Of a stretch of DNA of 39,882 bases, positions 34,056-39,882 are shown piece after piece. The DNA is from Spirochaetota bacterium (GTDB lineage Bacteria; Spirochaetota; UBA4802; JAGODF01). The notes beneath the pieces are model-generated. The model did no database searches. It saw only the letters and a program-made list of their open reading frames with translations, and was not told the DNA's origin. Each line of letters starts with the position of its first letter. Positions within the stretch are counted from its first letter, which is position 1. A program made the position numbers and the translations under genes. The stretch covers positions 1 through 39,882 of the forward strand of contig JARKUF010000047.1 in the NCBI GenBank assembly GCA_029974015.1. Reading direction: 5' to 3'.

Positions 34056-34176
34056 GGGAACCTCAAAAAAATTAAATTTTTGAGGTCCACATAAATTGAA
34101 ACTACCGGCATACTCAGGACTCAGGATTTCCCGCCCGCCGAAGGCGGGCGGGAAATCCTGATTATTAGAGGTTGCC
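34056..34176. repeat. Dispersed palindromic element, copy R8 (full length, type copy)
   Basis: This 121-bp copy shows all modules: terminal inverted repeats GGGAACCTC (34056-34064) and GAGGTTGCC (34168-34176), matching at 8 of 9 positions; an A/T hairpin formed by the left end and TTTTTGAGGT (34077-34086); a spacer with CATACTCAGGACT; and a perfect 18-bp GC hairpin (34122-34139 with 34143-34160, loop GAA). No open reading frame fits within it. It looks like a MITE-type or other non-autonomous element. It ends 26 bp before the start of the lipoprotein gene, so that gene's leader or promoter lies in it. The sequence 34177-34356 next to it has no gene that I can support. Confidence 0.85.
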
Positions 34177-34356
34177 ATAAACGACACATTTAATCTACAA
34201 TCCAGGCACGTCCACGTCAATTTTTTTTCTTTCCGCCTTCTGGCCCTTTCCATCTTTTCGTCCTTAATGATGCCTGTCGGCAAATTCACCACTTGGCTTT
34301 TCCCGCCCCAAATGTACTCCTTGACTTTTCCCATTGTTTCGAACATACTGATGACG

Positions 34357-34422
34357 GGTAACCTCTATCGGGTTTCCCCTCCAGCCTTCAGAGGGCGGAA
34401 AACCCGATAATCGAAGATCGCC
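34357..34422. repeat. Dispersed element, copy R9 (short)
   Basis: GGTAACCTC at the left, TATCGGGTTT (34366-34375) paired with AAACCCGATA (34400-34409), then GAAGATCGCC. The GC core is worn but the A/T-side arms pair perfectly with different bases from other copies, so pairing has been kept. It ends 38 bp before the PEBP gene start. Confidence 0.65.
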
Positions 34423-34459
34423 TTATGTTACATCAAAACAAACAGGGAGGCTTCTCACA

Positions 34460-35047
34460 ATGACCGCATCTCGCATATTCCTCGTCGTTTCTTTCATTGT
34501 TACGCTCGTCATAACCGTTTCGAATTCCGGGCGTCCCCAAAGCGCCCTGCCCCAGGGTGCTTTCTCCCTCTCAAGCGCGGCTTTAACCCCGAACGGAAGC
34601 ATTCCGGCACAATACAGTTGTCTGGGGAAAAACACCTCTACGCCCTTAAGCTGGCAAAGCGCCCCGGCGGGGACAAAATCATTCGCCCTTATAATGGACG
34701 ACCCCGACGCGCGCCCCGTGGTGGGATATGTCTGGGTCCACTGGGTCGCGTACAACATCCCGCCCTCGGTGACGGCCCTCCCGGCGGGCCTTCCTAAATC
34801 GGCGACGGTGCAACTCCAGGGCGGCGCGGAATTCACCCAGGGACCCACAAGCTGGAAGCGCCCGGGCTACGGGGGCCCCTGCCCGCCTAAAGGGACGGGA
34901 GTGCACCATTATCATTACACTCTCTACGCGCTCTCCACAGGGCCTACCCTCCCGAAGGGGCTCACAAAGGAGGGGCTCCTTTCCGCCATGAAGGGTAATG
35001 TCCTCGCCGAAGCAAAGCTCATGGGGACCTTCACAAGGGATAAATAG
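34460..35047 (+). CDS. Exported PEBP-family protein (YbhB/YbcL type)
   Basis: The 195-residue product has a signal-like hydrophobic N-terminus (about 5-22) and one PEBP (phosphatidylethanolamine-binding / Raf-kinase-inhibitor-like) domain. The ligand pocket is marked by FALIMDDPDARP, WVHWVAYNIP, GYGGPCPPKGTGVHHYHYTLYAL (core PCPP and HHYHYTLYAL). Bacterial YbhB/YbcL proteins bind small anionic ligands; their role is not settled. The GGAGG site at 34446-34450 supports the ATG. It is followed by a TetR gene 82 bp later, under its own promoter. Confidence 0.9.
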   Translation: MTASRIFLVVSFIVTLVITVSNSGRPQSALPQGAFSLSSAALTPNGSIPAQYSCLGKNTSTPLSWQSAPAGTKSFALIMDDPDARPVVGYVWVHWVAYNIPPSVTALPAGLPKSATVQLQGGAEFTQGPTSWKRPGYGGPCPPKGTGVHHYHYTLYALSTGPTLPKGLTKEGLLSAMKGNVLAEAKLMGTFTRDK

Positions 35048-35082
35048 GCCCGACTGCACACGGAAGGCGTCCCCTTTTTTTA

Positions 35083-35088
35083 TTGACA
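35083..35088 (+). promoter_or_regulatory. -35 box of the second tetR gene
   Basis: Consensus TTGACA abutting the operator pair. No good -10 is seen at 16-18 bp (ATCACT at 17). If it is used, transcription would start about 12 bases before the ATG, so the mRNA would be nearly leaderless; no ribosome site is present. Confidence 0.4.
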
Positions 35089-35090
35089 TT

Positions 35091-35125
35091 TTTACCCGTG
35101 GTAAAATCACTTTACCACGGGTAAA
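35091..35125. promoter_or_regulatory. Twin palindromic operators at the tetR gene
   Basis: Two perfect 15-bp palindromes, TTTACC-CGT-GGTAAA (35091-35105) and TTTACC-ACG-GGTAAA (35111-35125), lie with centres 20 bp apart. They are also inverted copies of each other, giving a 39-bp inverted repeat (35089-35127, arms 17 bp, centre ATCAC). The site fills the core promoter and ends five bases before the ATG of a TetR gene. Autoregulation by two dimers on the same face of the helix is the natural reading. Confidence 0.75.
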
Positions 35126-35129
35126 AACT

Positions 35130-35813
35130 ATGCCGATTGCTTCGCAAAATTCGCCCCTGGCAAGGCGGCGCGAGAAGGAGAAGGACCGCCGCCGTTTCGA
35201 CATCATCGAGGCGGCTAGGGCGGTGTTCCTCGCCCGGGGGTACGCCGGGGCCTCCATGGACGATATCGCCCGGGAGGCTGGTATCACCAAACCCACGGTC
35301 TACAGCTACTTCCGCACGAAGGACGGCCTCTACTATACCCTGACCCTGCCGGTGATAGAACGCCTTCACGGGGACATGGCGGCCATGCGGGACAAAATGG
35401 ACCGGAAGGAATACATGTCCGGACGTGAAATTTTCCGCGACCACTTCCGCACCTACCACGCCCTCTTCTCCGGCGATCCGGGGGCACTGCGGCTCTTTCT
35501 CCTCCTTCAACATGAGGGGACCATCCGCCAGGTGGACGGGGAGATACGGACGCTCATCAAGGGCCAGGTGAAGGAGCGCTATGAAGGCATGAGGGCGATA
35601 TACGGGGCCGCCATCAAAGAAGGGCTCATCCGCAACGTGAACGTCTATCACCTGGTGGACATGCTCTGGGGGAGCTTCCAGGGCATAGTCCAATCCGCAA
35701 CAATCAAGGCCATGGAAGGAAGCGCCGGGAACGGGATGAAGCTCTCACGCATCGTTGGGCCCACCCTGGAATTTGCGGAGAAGGTCATCGCCGACGCGCT
35801 GGTGAAGAAGTAA
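35130..35813 (+). CDS. TetR-family regulator
   Basis: The ATG at 35130 gives 227 residues. The DNA-binding domain is typical: RRFDIIEAARAVFLARGYAG, then MDDIAREAGITKPTVYSYFRTKDGL (core GITKPTVYSYFRTK). The C-terminal ligand domain is helical; the end NGMKLSRIVGPTLEFAEKVI is unspecific. The start of the protein is very basic (ARRREKEKDRRR). It lies directly behind twin operators and 100 bp before an acyl-CoA synthetase alpha-type gene on the same strand, the most likely regulated neighbour. TetR regulators beside acyl-CoA genes often bind acyl-CoA; here that is inference. Confidence 0.9.
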   Translation: MPIASQNSPLARRREKEKDRRRFDIIEAARAVFLARGYAGASMDDIAREAGITKPTVYSYFRTKDGLYYTLTLPVIERLHGDMAAMRDKMDRKEYMSGREIFRDHFRTYHALFSGDPGALRLFLLLQHEGTIRQVDGEIRTLIKGQVKERYEGMRAIYGAAIKEGLIRNVNVYHLVDMLWGSFQGIVQSATIKAMEGSAGNGMKLSRIVGPTLEFAEKVIADALVKK

Positions 35814-35834
35814 AGCCCCCTCGGCGGCAAAAAA

Positions 35835-35893
35835 GCGGTTTCACCCGGTGGGGACGAAACCGCATCAAGCATATACGCGGAAACCATTCCGCG
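35835..35893 (+). promoter_or_regulatory. Two hairpins in the leader of the acyl-CoA synthetase gene
   Basis: GCGGTTTC/GAAACCGC (35835-35842 with 35856-35863) and CGCGGAA/TTCCGCG (35876-35882 with 35887-35893, loop ACCA). The second ends six bases before the GGAGG ribosome site. They may stabilise or control the mRNA between tetR and the next gene. No T-run follows. Confidence 0.4.
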
Positions 35894-35913
35894 ATTCTGG
35901 AGGAAACCATATC

Positions 35914-37314
35914 ATGCTGGACATCTTCTATCATCCGAAAGGCGTGGCGGTCCTCGGGGCCACGATGAAACCGCGGGGCGGGCTTTTTCTTTTCCGCAAT
36001 GTCATGGAGGGATACCGCGGAAAGCTTTACCCGGTAAATCCCCAATACGAGGAAATCTTAGGAGTGAAATGTTATCCCAACATCGCTTCAATACCCGAAA
36101 ATTTCGACCTGGTGCTCTACTTCATTCCAGCAAAGTTCCTTCCGGACACCATCAGGGAATGCGCGAAGAAGGGGGTCAAGGGCATCATCATCGAATCGGC
36201 GGGCTTCTCGGAAACCGGAAGCCAGGGTCGCGCACTCCAGGAGGAATCGGTACGGATAGCAAGGGAACACGGCATCCGCCTCTGGGGGCCTAACTGCATG
36301 GGGCTTTTGGACGGCCATTCCCGCCATGTCTTCTCGTTTATGTACCAGGACAATTGGAAGGAGCTTATGAAGCCCGGCGGAGTGTCCCTCATAGTCCAGA
36401 GCGGAATGCTTTCCGCGGGCTTCCTCATGGCGATACTCCAGCGCGGAGGCATGGGAATAAGCAAGGTGGCGTCCATCGGCAACAAATGCGATGTGGACGA
36501 GACGGAGCTTCTGGAATACTTTGTGAACGACGCCAACACCACGGTAATCGCGGCGTACCTTGAGTCCATCAAAGACGGGAGGAATTTCCTTGAGTTAGCT
36601 CGGGGCACCTCGAAGCCCGTGATAGTCCTGAAGGCTGGCCGGTCGCCCCAGGGCGCTAAGGCCGCCATGAGCCACACTGCGAGCCTTTCGGGGGAAGCCG
36701 AAGTGTATGCAGGGGCCTTCCGCCAGGCCGGCATTGTACAGGTTTACGATATAAATGAGCTTATGGACCTGGCGCGGGGTTTCTCGAAAACCGAGACATG
36801 CAGCGTCAATGGCGGGACCGCAATCCTCACCTTTTCAGGCGGCGCCGGCATCGTCACCACCGACCTCCTCCACGATTATGGAATGAAGCTCGCTGAGCTT
36901 GGGAAAGCCACCATCGCCGAGGTGAAGCAAGTCTTTCCAGAATGGATGGACCCCACCCATCCCCTGGACCTGTGGCCGGCCTGTGAGAAAAACGGCGTGG
37001 AGAAGGTATATGCCCACACCGTGGAGGCGGTGATGAAGGACCCGGCGGTGGATTCGGTCATCGTGGAAACCCTGTCGTCACCCAGGACGGGAACGGATTA
37101 TCTTGTGCAAATAGCTGCCCTCAAGAAAAAATACGGCAAGCCCGTGGCGCTGTGGCTCATGGGCATCGGCCCCCGGGAAGACCAGGAGAAGGCCCGAAAC
37201 ATCGCGGAGGACAGCGGGCTCCCCGAGTTCTCCGAGCTGGGACGGTGCGTGTCTTTCATCAGCGGAGTGAGGGAGCACTACCGGAAGAAGCGCGATCTCG
37301 GCTTAACGGTATGA
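35914..37314 (+). CDS. NDP-forming acyl-CoA synthetase, alpha part (lone)
   Basis: The ATG at 35914 has a strong GGAGG site; the product is 466 residues. It has the CoA-binding Rossmann domain (GVAVLGATMKPRGGLFLF, then KLYPVNPQYEEILG), a second succinyl-CoA-ligase-like domain (GPNCMGLLDG, IVQSGMLSAGF, SIGNKCDVDETELL) and a third after 300 (ILTFSGGAGIVTTDLL). The phospho-histidine motif is KAAMSHTASLSGE. This matches the alpha subunit of ADP-forming acetate-CoA ligases, which make ATP or GTP from acyl-CoA. The beta (ATP-grasp) part, needed for activity, is not fused or adjacent. It is either a partner of a subunit elsewhere or a CoA-binding protein with another job. Confidence 0.82.
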   Translation: MLDIFYHPKGVAVLGATMKPRGGLFLFRNVMEGYRGKLYPVNPQYEEILGVKCYPNIASIPENFDLVLYFIPAKFLPDTIRECAKKGVKGIIIESAGFSETGSQGRALQEESVRIAREHGIRLWGPNCMGLLDGHSRHVFSFMYQDNWKELMKPGGVSLIVQSGMLSAGFLMAILQRGGMGISKVASIGNKCDVDETELLEYFVNDANTTVIAAYLESIKDGRNFLELARGTSKPVIVLKAGRSPQGAKAAMSHTASLSGEAEVYAGAFRQAGIVQVYDINELMDLARGFSKTETCSVNGGTAILTFSGGAGIVTTDLLHDYGMKLAELGKATIAEVKQVFPEWMDPTHPLDLWPACEKNGVEKVYAHTVEAVMKDPAVDSVIVETLSSPRTGTDYLVQIAALKKKYGKPVALWLMGIGPREDQEKARNIAEDSGLPEFSELGRCVSFISGVREHYRKKRDLGLTV

Positions 37315-37329
37315 GGCGGAATGCCGGCA

Positions 37330-37361
37330 TTGAAGCTGAGGGGCCCTCCCCTCGGCTTCAA
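37330..37361. terminator. Hairpin between convergent genes
   Basis: TTGAAGC-T-GAGGGG (37330-37343) pairs with CCCCTC-G-GCTTCAA (37348-37361) around CCCT, one T-G wobble. The 3' arm contains the stop codon of the minus-strand gene. No T-run is present, but the position between convergent stops suits a shared terminator. Confidence 0.55.
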
Positions 37362-37849
37362 CGGTCCTGAAGCCAGTGCGCCCCAGAGGCGGCCATGTAC
37401 ACAACCGGGGCCGCGATATTCAGATAATAGCCGAAACATATACTGTGGGGCTCGGCCCTCGTGAGCCCTTCGGCGAGAAGGATATAGAACACCCAGAAAA
37501 GATAGTAGGCGTTTAAAAGGACCCTTACAGGGTGTACCCACCGCCGGAAAAAATATAGCGATGCGAACATCAGGATGGCGATGCCGACGAGGTACACCGC
37601 CAGGGGATTGTTCACATAGTAATCACTTCTGAAGGCGGGTATGCGGAACTTCGCAACGGGAAGCACTACTGCAAAAAACGCCGTGATCGTGTTAAGGAAG
37701 ATCACCTTCTCGGCCAGGCATACCTCATCGAACTTCTCATAGAGCTTCTTTAAGAAAGCAATGACGAGCTCAAGGACGAAGAGTGCAAGCTCCTTTAGCT
37801 TCTCAAAGAGGAAAAGCAGGATGTCCACTATGATTTCAAGAATTCTCAT
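37358..37849 (-). CDS. Membrane protein, unknown
   Basis: From the ATG at 37849 the product is 163 residues; an upstream ATG (37888) would add 13 polar residues, and neither has a good ribosome site. The N-terminal 40 residues form a long amphipathic or membrane helix with a leucine-phenylalanine repeat (ILLFLFEKLKELALFVLELVIAFLKKLYEKF in cores ILLFLFEKLKEL and LVIAFLKKLYEKF). Three TM helices follow (about 48-62, 82-100, 112-126) with a final one near 140-155. I recognise no family. It is followed by the alkyltransferase gene upstream on the same strand, 144 bp away. Confidence 0.6.
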   Translation of the reverse strand: MRILEIIVDILLFLFEKLKELALFVLELVIAFLKKLYEKFDEVCLAEKVIFLNTITAFFAVVLPVAKFRIPAFRSDYYVNNPLAVYLVGIAILMFASLYFFRRWVHPVRVLLNAYYLFWVFYILLAEGLTRAEPHSICFGYYLNIAAPVVYMAASGAHWLQDR

Positions 37850-37992
37850 TTTATTAACTGTGGGCCGCGGCGGCGCGGCAGCCCGCATGCATCAATGTAC
37901 GCACTGCCTTAAGTATCTGCGCTATTAAGCCGCCCGACAGGGGACTTGCAAGCTTTTTTTCGCAGGAAACCCGGCACGCCCGGCCGCATTTT

Positions 37993-38523
37993 TCACCCCA
38001 TCGCGCCTTCATGTTTTAAAAGAAAGCGCTTTATCTCCACCCCCCCCGAGTAATTGCCCATATCCCCATTCGCCCTGACCACTCTGTGGCAGGGAATGAA
38101 GATCGGGAAGATATTGTCCGCCATACAGCTTCCGACGAAGCGCGCCGCCCGGGGCAGCCCCGCGAGTTCGGCGAGCCCCCCGTAGCTAACGGTAGCGCCA
38201 AAGCCCACTTTCAAGAGGGCAGAGTACACCCGCTTTTGCTTTTCCGTAAAAGGCGAGAGGTCCAGAGTCGGCATCGGCTTTTCCTTTCCCGCCAGATATG
38301 CGTCTAACCAGGACATGGCGGCGCGTATCGGGCCCGTTGGGGCGCCGGAACGGCCTCCGGGGCCCCGGCCTTTCGGGTGAAGCCCGAAGGCGACGAGCTT
38401 CAGGGATTCCTCATCTCCGAAGAGGGTAAGAGGCGTGGCCGGAAAGGGGTATTCCACATATCTCATTTTTGGGAAAGTCTGAAGTAACGCCATGAATTCT
38501 CTGTCATGCAGATGCGTTCGCAT
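37993..38523 (-). CDS. ogt: Methylated-DNA-protein cysteine methyltransferase
   Basis: A suicide DNA-repair protein that takes the alkyl group from O6-methylguanine. The 176-residue product has the active Cys145 in IFIPCHRVVRANG, followed by GNYSGGVEIKRFLLKHE; the helix-turn-helix VSYGGLAELAGLPRAARFVG, cores VSYGGLAELAG and RAARFVG, precedes it. In the alkyltransferase core most members have a Asn-Arg-rich finger; here RAARFVGSCM replaces RA.R.VG.A. The N-terminal domain is short (about 90 residues) as in Ogt. The start at 38523 has a GGAGG site; later ATGs are possible. Ogt against Ada-C cannot be settled from sequence; no AraC-like part is present. Confidence 0.88.
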   Translation of the reverse strand: MRTHLHDREFMALLQTFPKMRYVEYPFPATPLTLFGDEESLKLVAFGLHPKGRGPGGRSGAPTGPIRAAMSWLDAYLAGKEKPMPTLDLSPFTEKQKRVYSALLKVGFGATVSYGGLAELAGLPRAARFVGSCMADNIFPIFIPCHRVVRANGDMGNYSGGVEIKRFLLKHEGAMG

Positions 38524-38603
38524 TTATGGCCTCCATAGCGCGGTCCCTGCTCCGCTCGATAGCATCAATGTTCCCCCCGCAAACCAGGAGGGATTATTTG
38601 TCC

Positions 38604-38724
38604 GGGGACATCAAAAAAATAATTTTTTGGATGCCCCCTTGAATTGTAATTGCCGGCATACTCAAGACTTATGCTTTCTCATCTTCCGAAGGCGGGCGGG
38701 AAAACAAATTTATTACAGGATGCC
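38604..38724. repeat. Dispersed element, copy R10 (overlaps end of ribF)
   Basis: Full-length copy with altered ends: GGGGACATC at the left, GGATGCCCC inside and GGATGCC at the right, all changed together from the ACCTC/GAGGT form. The GC hairpin (about 38683-38700) is worn. Its right end extends 12 bp into the ribF frame, so the last codons (Gly-Ile-Leu) and the stop of ribF are made by the element. Confidence 0.75.
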
Positions 38725-39669
38725 TTCAGATGAATAAGAAAACCCATCCAGGTCTCTCAGGGCGTCGTCCCTGTCGCGGCGGATTTGCTCCACCAGGGCG
38801 TCGACTGAGTCAAACTTTTTCTCATCACGAAGCCTGCTGCAAAACTCAATCCCAATCTCCTTGCCATAGAGGTCCCCATCGAAATCAAAAATATTCACCT
38901 CGATGGAGCGCTCCGCCATCGCAAAGGTGGGATTGGCGCCTATATTCAGCATGCCCCGCATCACCCCGGGGCCTTCCAGCATAACTCGAACAGCGTATAC
39001 CCCGTCTTTCGGCACTACCTTGTCGCGGTGTGAGGGCATAAGGTTGGCCGTGGGAAACCCCAGGGCCCTGCCCCGCCCGGCGCCTCTTATTACCTCGCCG
39101 GAAATCGTGTAATTCCTGCCGAGCAGGGCCGACGCCATGGCGATATTACCGTCCTCAATCTCCCCGCGAATCCACGAGGAGGATATGGGCCGCGAATAGA
39201 AGTTACGGGGCTCCACCCTGGTGACACCGAACCCCCTGCGGCGAGAGAGCCCGTGAAGCAGCTCAAAAGTCCCGCGGCGGTCTTTCCCGAAGGCGTGATC
39301 ATAGCCCATAACGACATGGACCACCCCCATCTTCCTCAAAATGACCTCCTCGACGAAGCGCTCCGCCGACATGGAGGCCATCTCCCGGGTGAATTCCAGC
39401 AGGATGATATTTCCCACCCCCAGCGCCCCCAGCGCATCGACCTTCTCCTCCGCCGTGGTGAGGATCCGCGGCGGAGTTTCCGGAGTGATAATTTTCCTCG
39501 GGTGCTCCGCAAAGGTGAGGACCACGGCTTCTCCGGAGGTATGCCGCGCCTCGCTAAGAAGGGCGGACACGATACGGCGATGCCCCATATGGACCCCGTC
39601 GAAGTTCCCAATTGTGAGGACCGGGCTTGTAAAGGGGGCGTTCCCCGGAATATCGCGAAAAATCCTCAT
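38713..39669 (-). CDS. ribF: Bifunctional riboflavin kinase / FAD synthetase
   Basis: RibF phosphorylates riboflavin to FMN and adenylylates it to FAD. I take the ATG at 39669 (318 residues); a TTG 12 codons earlier is possible. The N-terminal nucleotidyltransferase has GNFDGVHMGHRRI (residues 21-33 or so) and ISSSWIRGEIEDG; the flavokinase half has GAGRGRALGFPTANL, then GVYAVRV and NIGANPTF. All are canonical. The last three residues come from repeat R10, so the original end may have differed. It supplies flavin to the many flavoproteins here (GlpA, GlpB, and possibly the AroC homologue). Confidence 0.95.
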   Translation of the reverse strand: MRIFRDIPGNAPFTSPVLTIGNFDGVHMGHRRIVSALLSEARHTSGEAVVLTFAEHPRKIITPETPPRILTTAEEKVDALGALGVGNIILLEFTREMASMSAERFVEEVILRKMGVVHVVMGYDHAFGKDRRGTFELLHGLSRRRGFGVTRVEPRNFYSRPISSSWIRGEIEDGNIAMASALLGRNYTISGEVIRGAGRGRALGFPTANLMPSHRDKVVPKDGVYAVRVMLEGPGVMRGMLNIGANPTFAMAERSIEVNIFDFDGDLYGKEIGIEFCSRLRDEKKFDSVDALVEQIRRDRDDALRDLDGFSYSSEGIL

Positions 39670-39742
39670 GGGAAAGCAATGTAGGGACAGGGCGGCCCCT
39701 GTCAATGATAAATGGGCCGCCGGGCCGAAGATGGCTTTTTTA

Positions 39743-39860
39743 CTGCAAAATCCGGCTCAAACCTGCCACTGATTCCGGCGTAAACCTGCCACCCGTTCCG
39801 GAAGAAGGCTGCCACCCATTCCGGAACAAACCTGCCACTTTTTGATAGCTTTCCAGGGGC
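39743..39860. mobile_element. Tandem 23-bp repeats, likely end of an IS21-family element
   Basis: The word CTGCCAC occurs at 39763, 39786, 39809 and 39832, exactly 23 bp apart, each of the first three followed by TTCCGG at the same offset; a worn fifth copy (ATCCGG at 39750) keeps the 23-bp phase. IS21-family elements are known for multiple terminal repeats of about this length and wording, so the window probably ends just inside one, with the transposase genes outside. No transposase is visible, so this rests on the repeat pattern only. Confidence 0.5.
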
Positions 39861-39882
39861 GCATACCATATCACCCATGCAT

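Noticed and set aside
34177..34346. Minus-strand frame with SQVVNLP and a CxxC, faintly like an antitoxin N-terminus
   Set aside because: It runs into repeat R8 without a stop, has no ribosome site that I can support and no toxin partner; at most a remnant.
39763..39838. CRISPR array
   Set aside because: The 23-bp units are contiguous without spacers and diverge from one another; they fit transposon terminal repeats better.

Overview
The window reads as a chromosomal segment of a Gram-negative, double-membraned bacterium, most likely a spirochaete (Spirochaetota) with some Leptospira-like traits. That placement is inference. It rests on an OmpL47-like repeat protein, a domain resembling the Leptospira LIC_10091 family, a bactofilin, several lipoproteins with loose lipoboxes, and two chemoreceptors without HAMP domains. 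There are about 35 protein genes, no rRNA, tRNA or CRISPR array that I can see, and probably the edge of an IS21-family element at the right end.

Layout. 1-2267 (minus): sppA peptidase, Yip1-type membrane protein, YtfJ-like periplasmic protein. 2624-6743 (plus): glpABC, the anaerobic glycerol-3-phosphate dehydrogenase, with 4-bp overlaps. It converges with a divergent chorismate synthase homologue (6745-8076). 8396-11278 (minus): 7TMR-DISM chemoreceptor followed by a TetR regulator. 11780-12821: a small orphan gene and a broken MaoC hydratase. 12915-15010 (minus): purE-guaA. 15409-19362 (plus): lytic transglycosylase, HutC-type GntR regulator, propionyl/acetyl-CoA synthetase. 19499-20915 (plus): bactofilin and pdxA. 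20917-22505: small envelope proteins and a TPR protein. 22585-23679 (minus): OmpL47-like repeat protein. 24317-24787: Cache-domain lipoprotein. 24791-28745 (minus): a probable four-gene operon (FGE-sulfatase/LIC_10091-like fusion, exported creatininase homologue, NUDIX hydrolase, exported small protein). 28916-33157 (minus): chemoreceptor, hybrid-free histidine kinase and single-domain response regulator. 33566-35047: lipoprotein and PEBP-family protein. 35130-37314 (plus): TetR regulator and the alpha part of an NDP-forming acyl-CoA synthetase. 37358-39669 (minus): membrane protein, DNA alkyltransferase, ribF.

The strongest unexplained structure is a family of dispersed, modular palindromic elements, about ten copies in 40 kb. 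A full copy is about 121 bp, with imperfect terminal inverted repeats, an A/T-rich hairpin, and a GC hairpin with arms up to 18 bp. All lie between genes or on gene edges; one supplies the ribF stop codon and one abuts the truncated maoC. The other leading candidates for new biology are the FGE/LIC_10091 fusion operon, the chorismate synthase homologue that has lost the conserved N-terminal active-site histidine, a nested three-stem structure downstream of guaA, and twin palindromic operators 20 bp apart at a TetR gene.

Metabolically the visible genes point to respiratory use of glycerol phosphate and activation of short-chain acids (PrpE-type synthetase, acyl-CoA synthetase alpha protein). 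Sensing is prominent: two chemoreceptors, a kinase/regulator pair and an orphan Cache lipoprotein.
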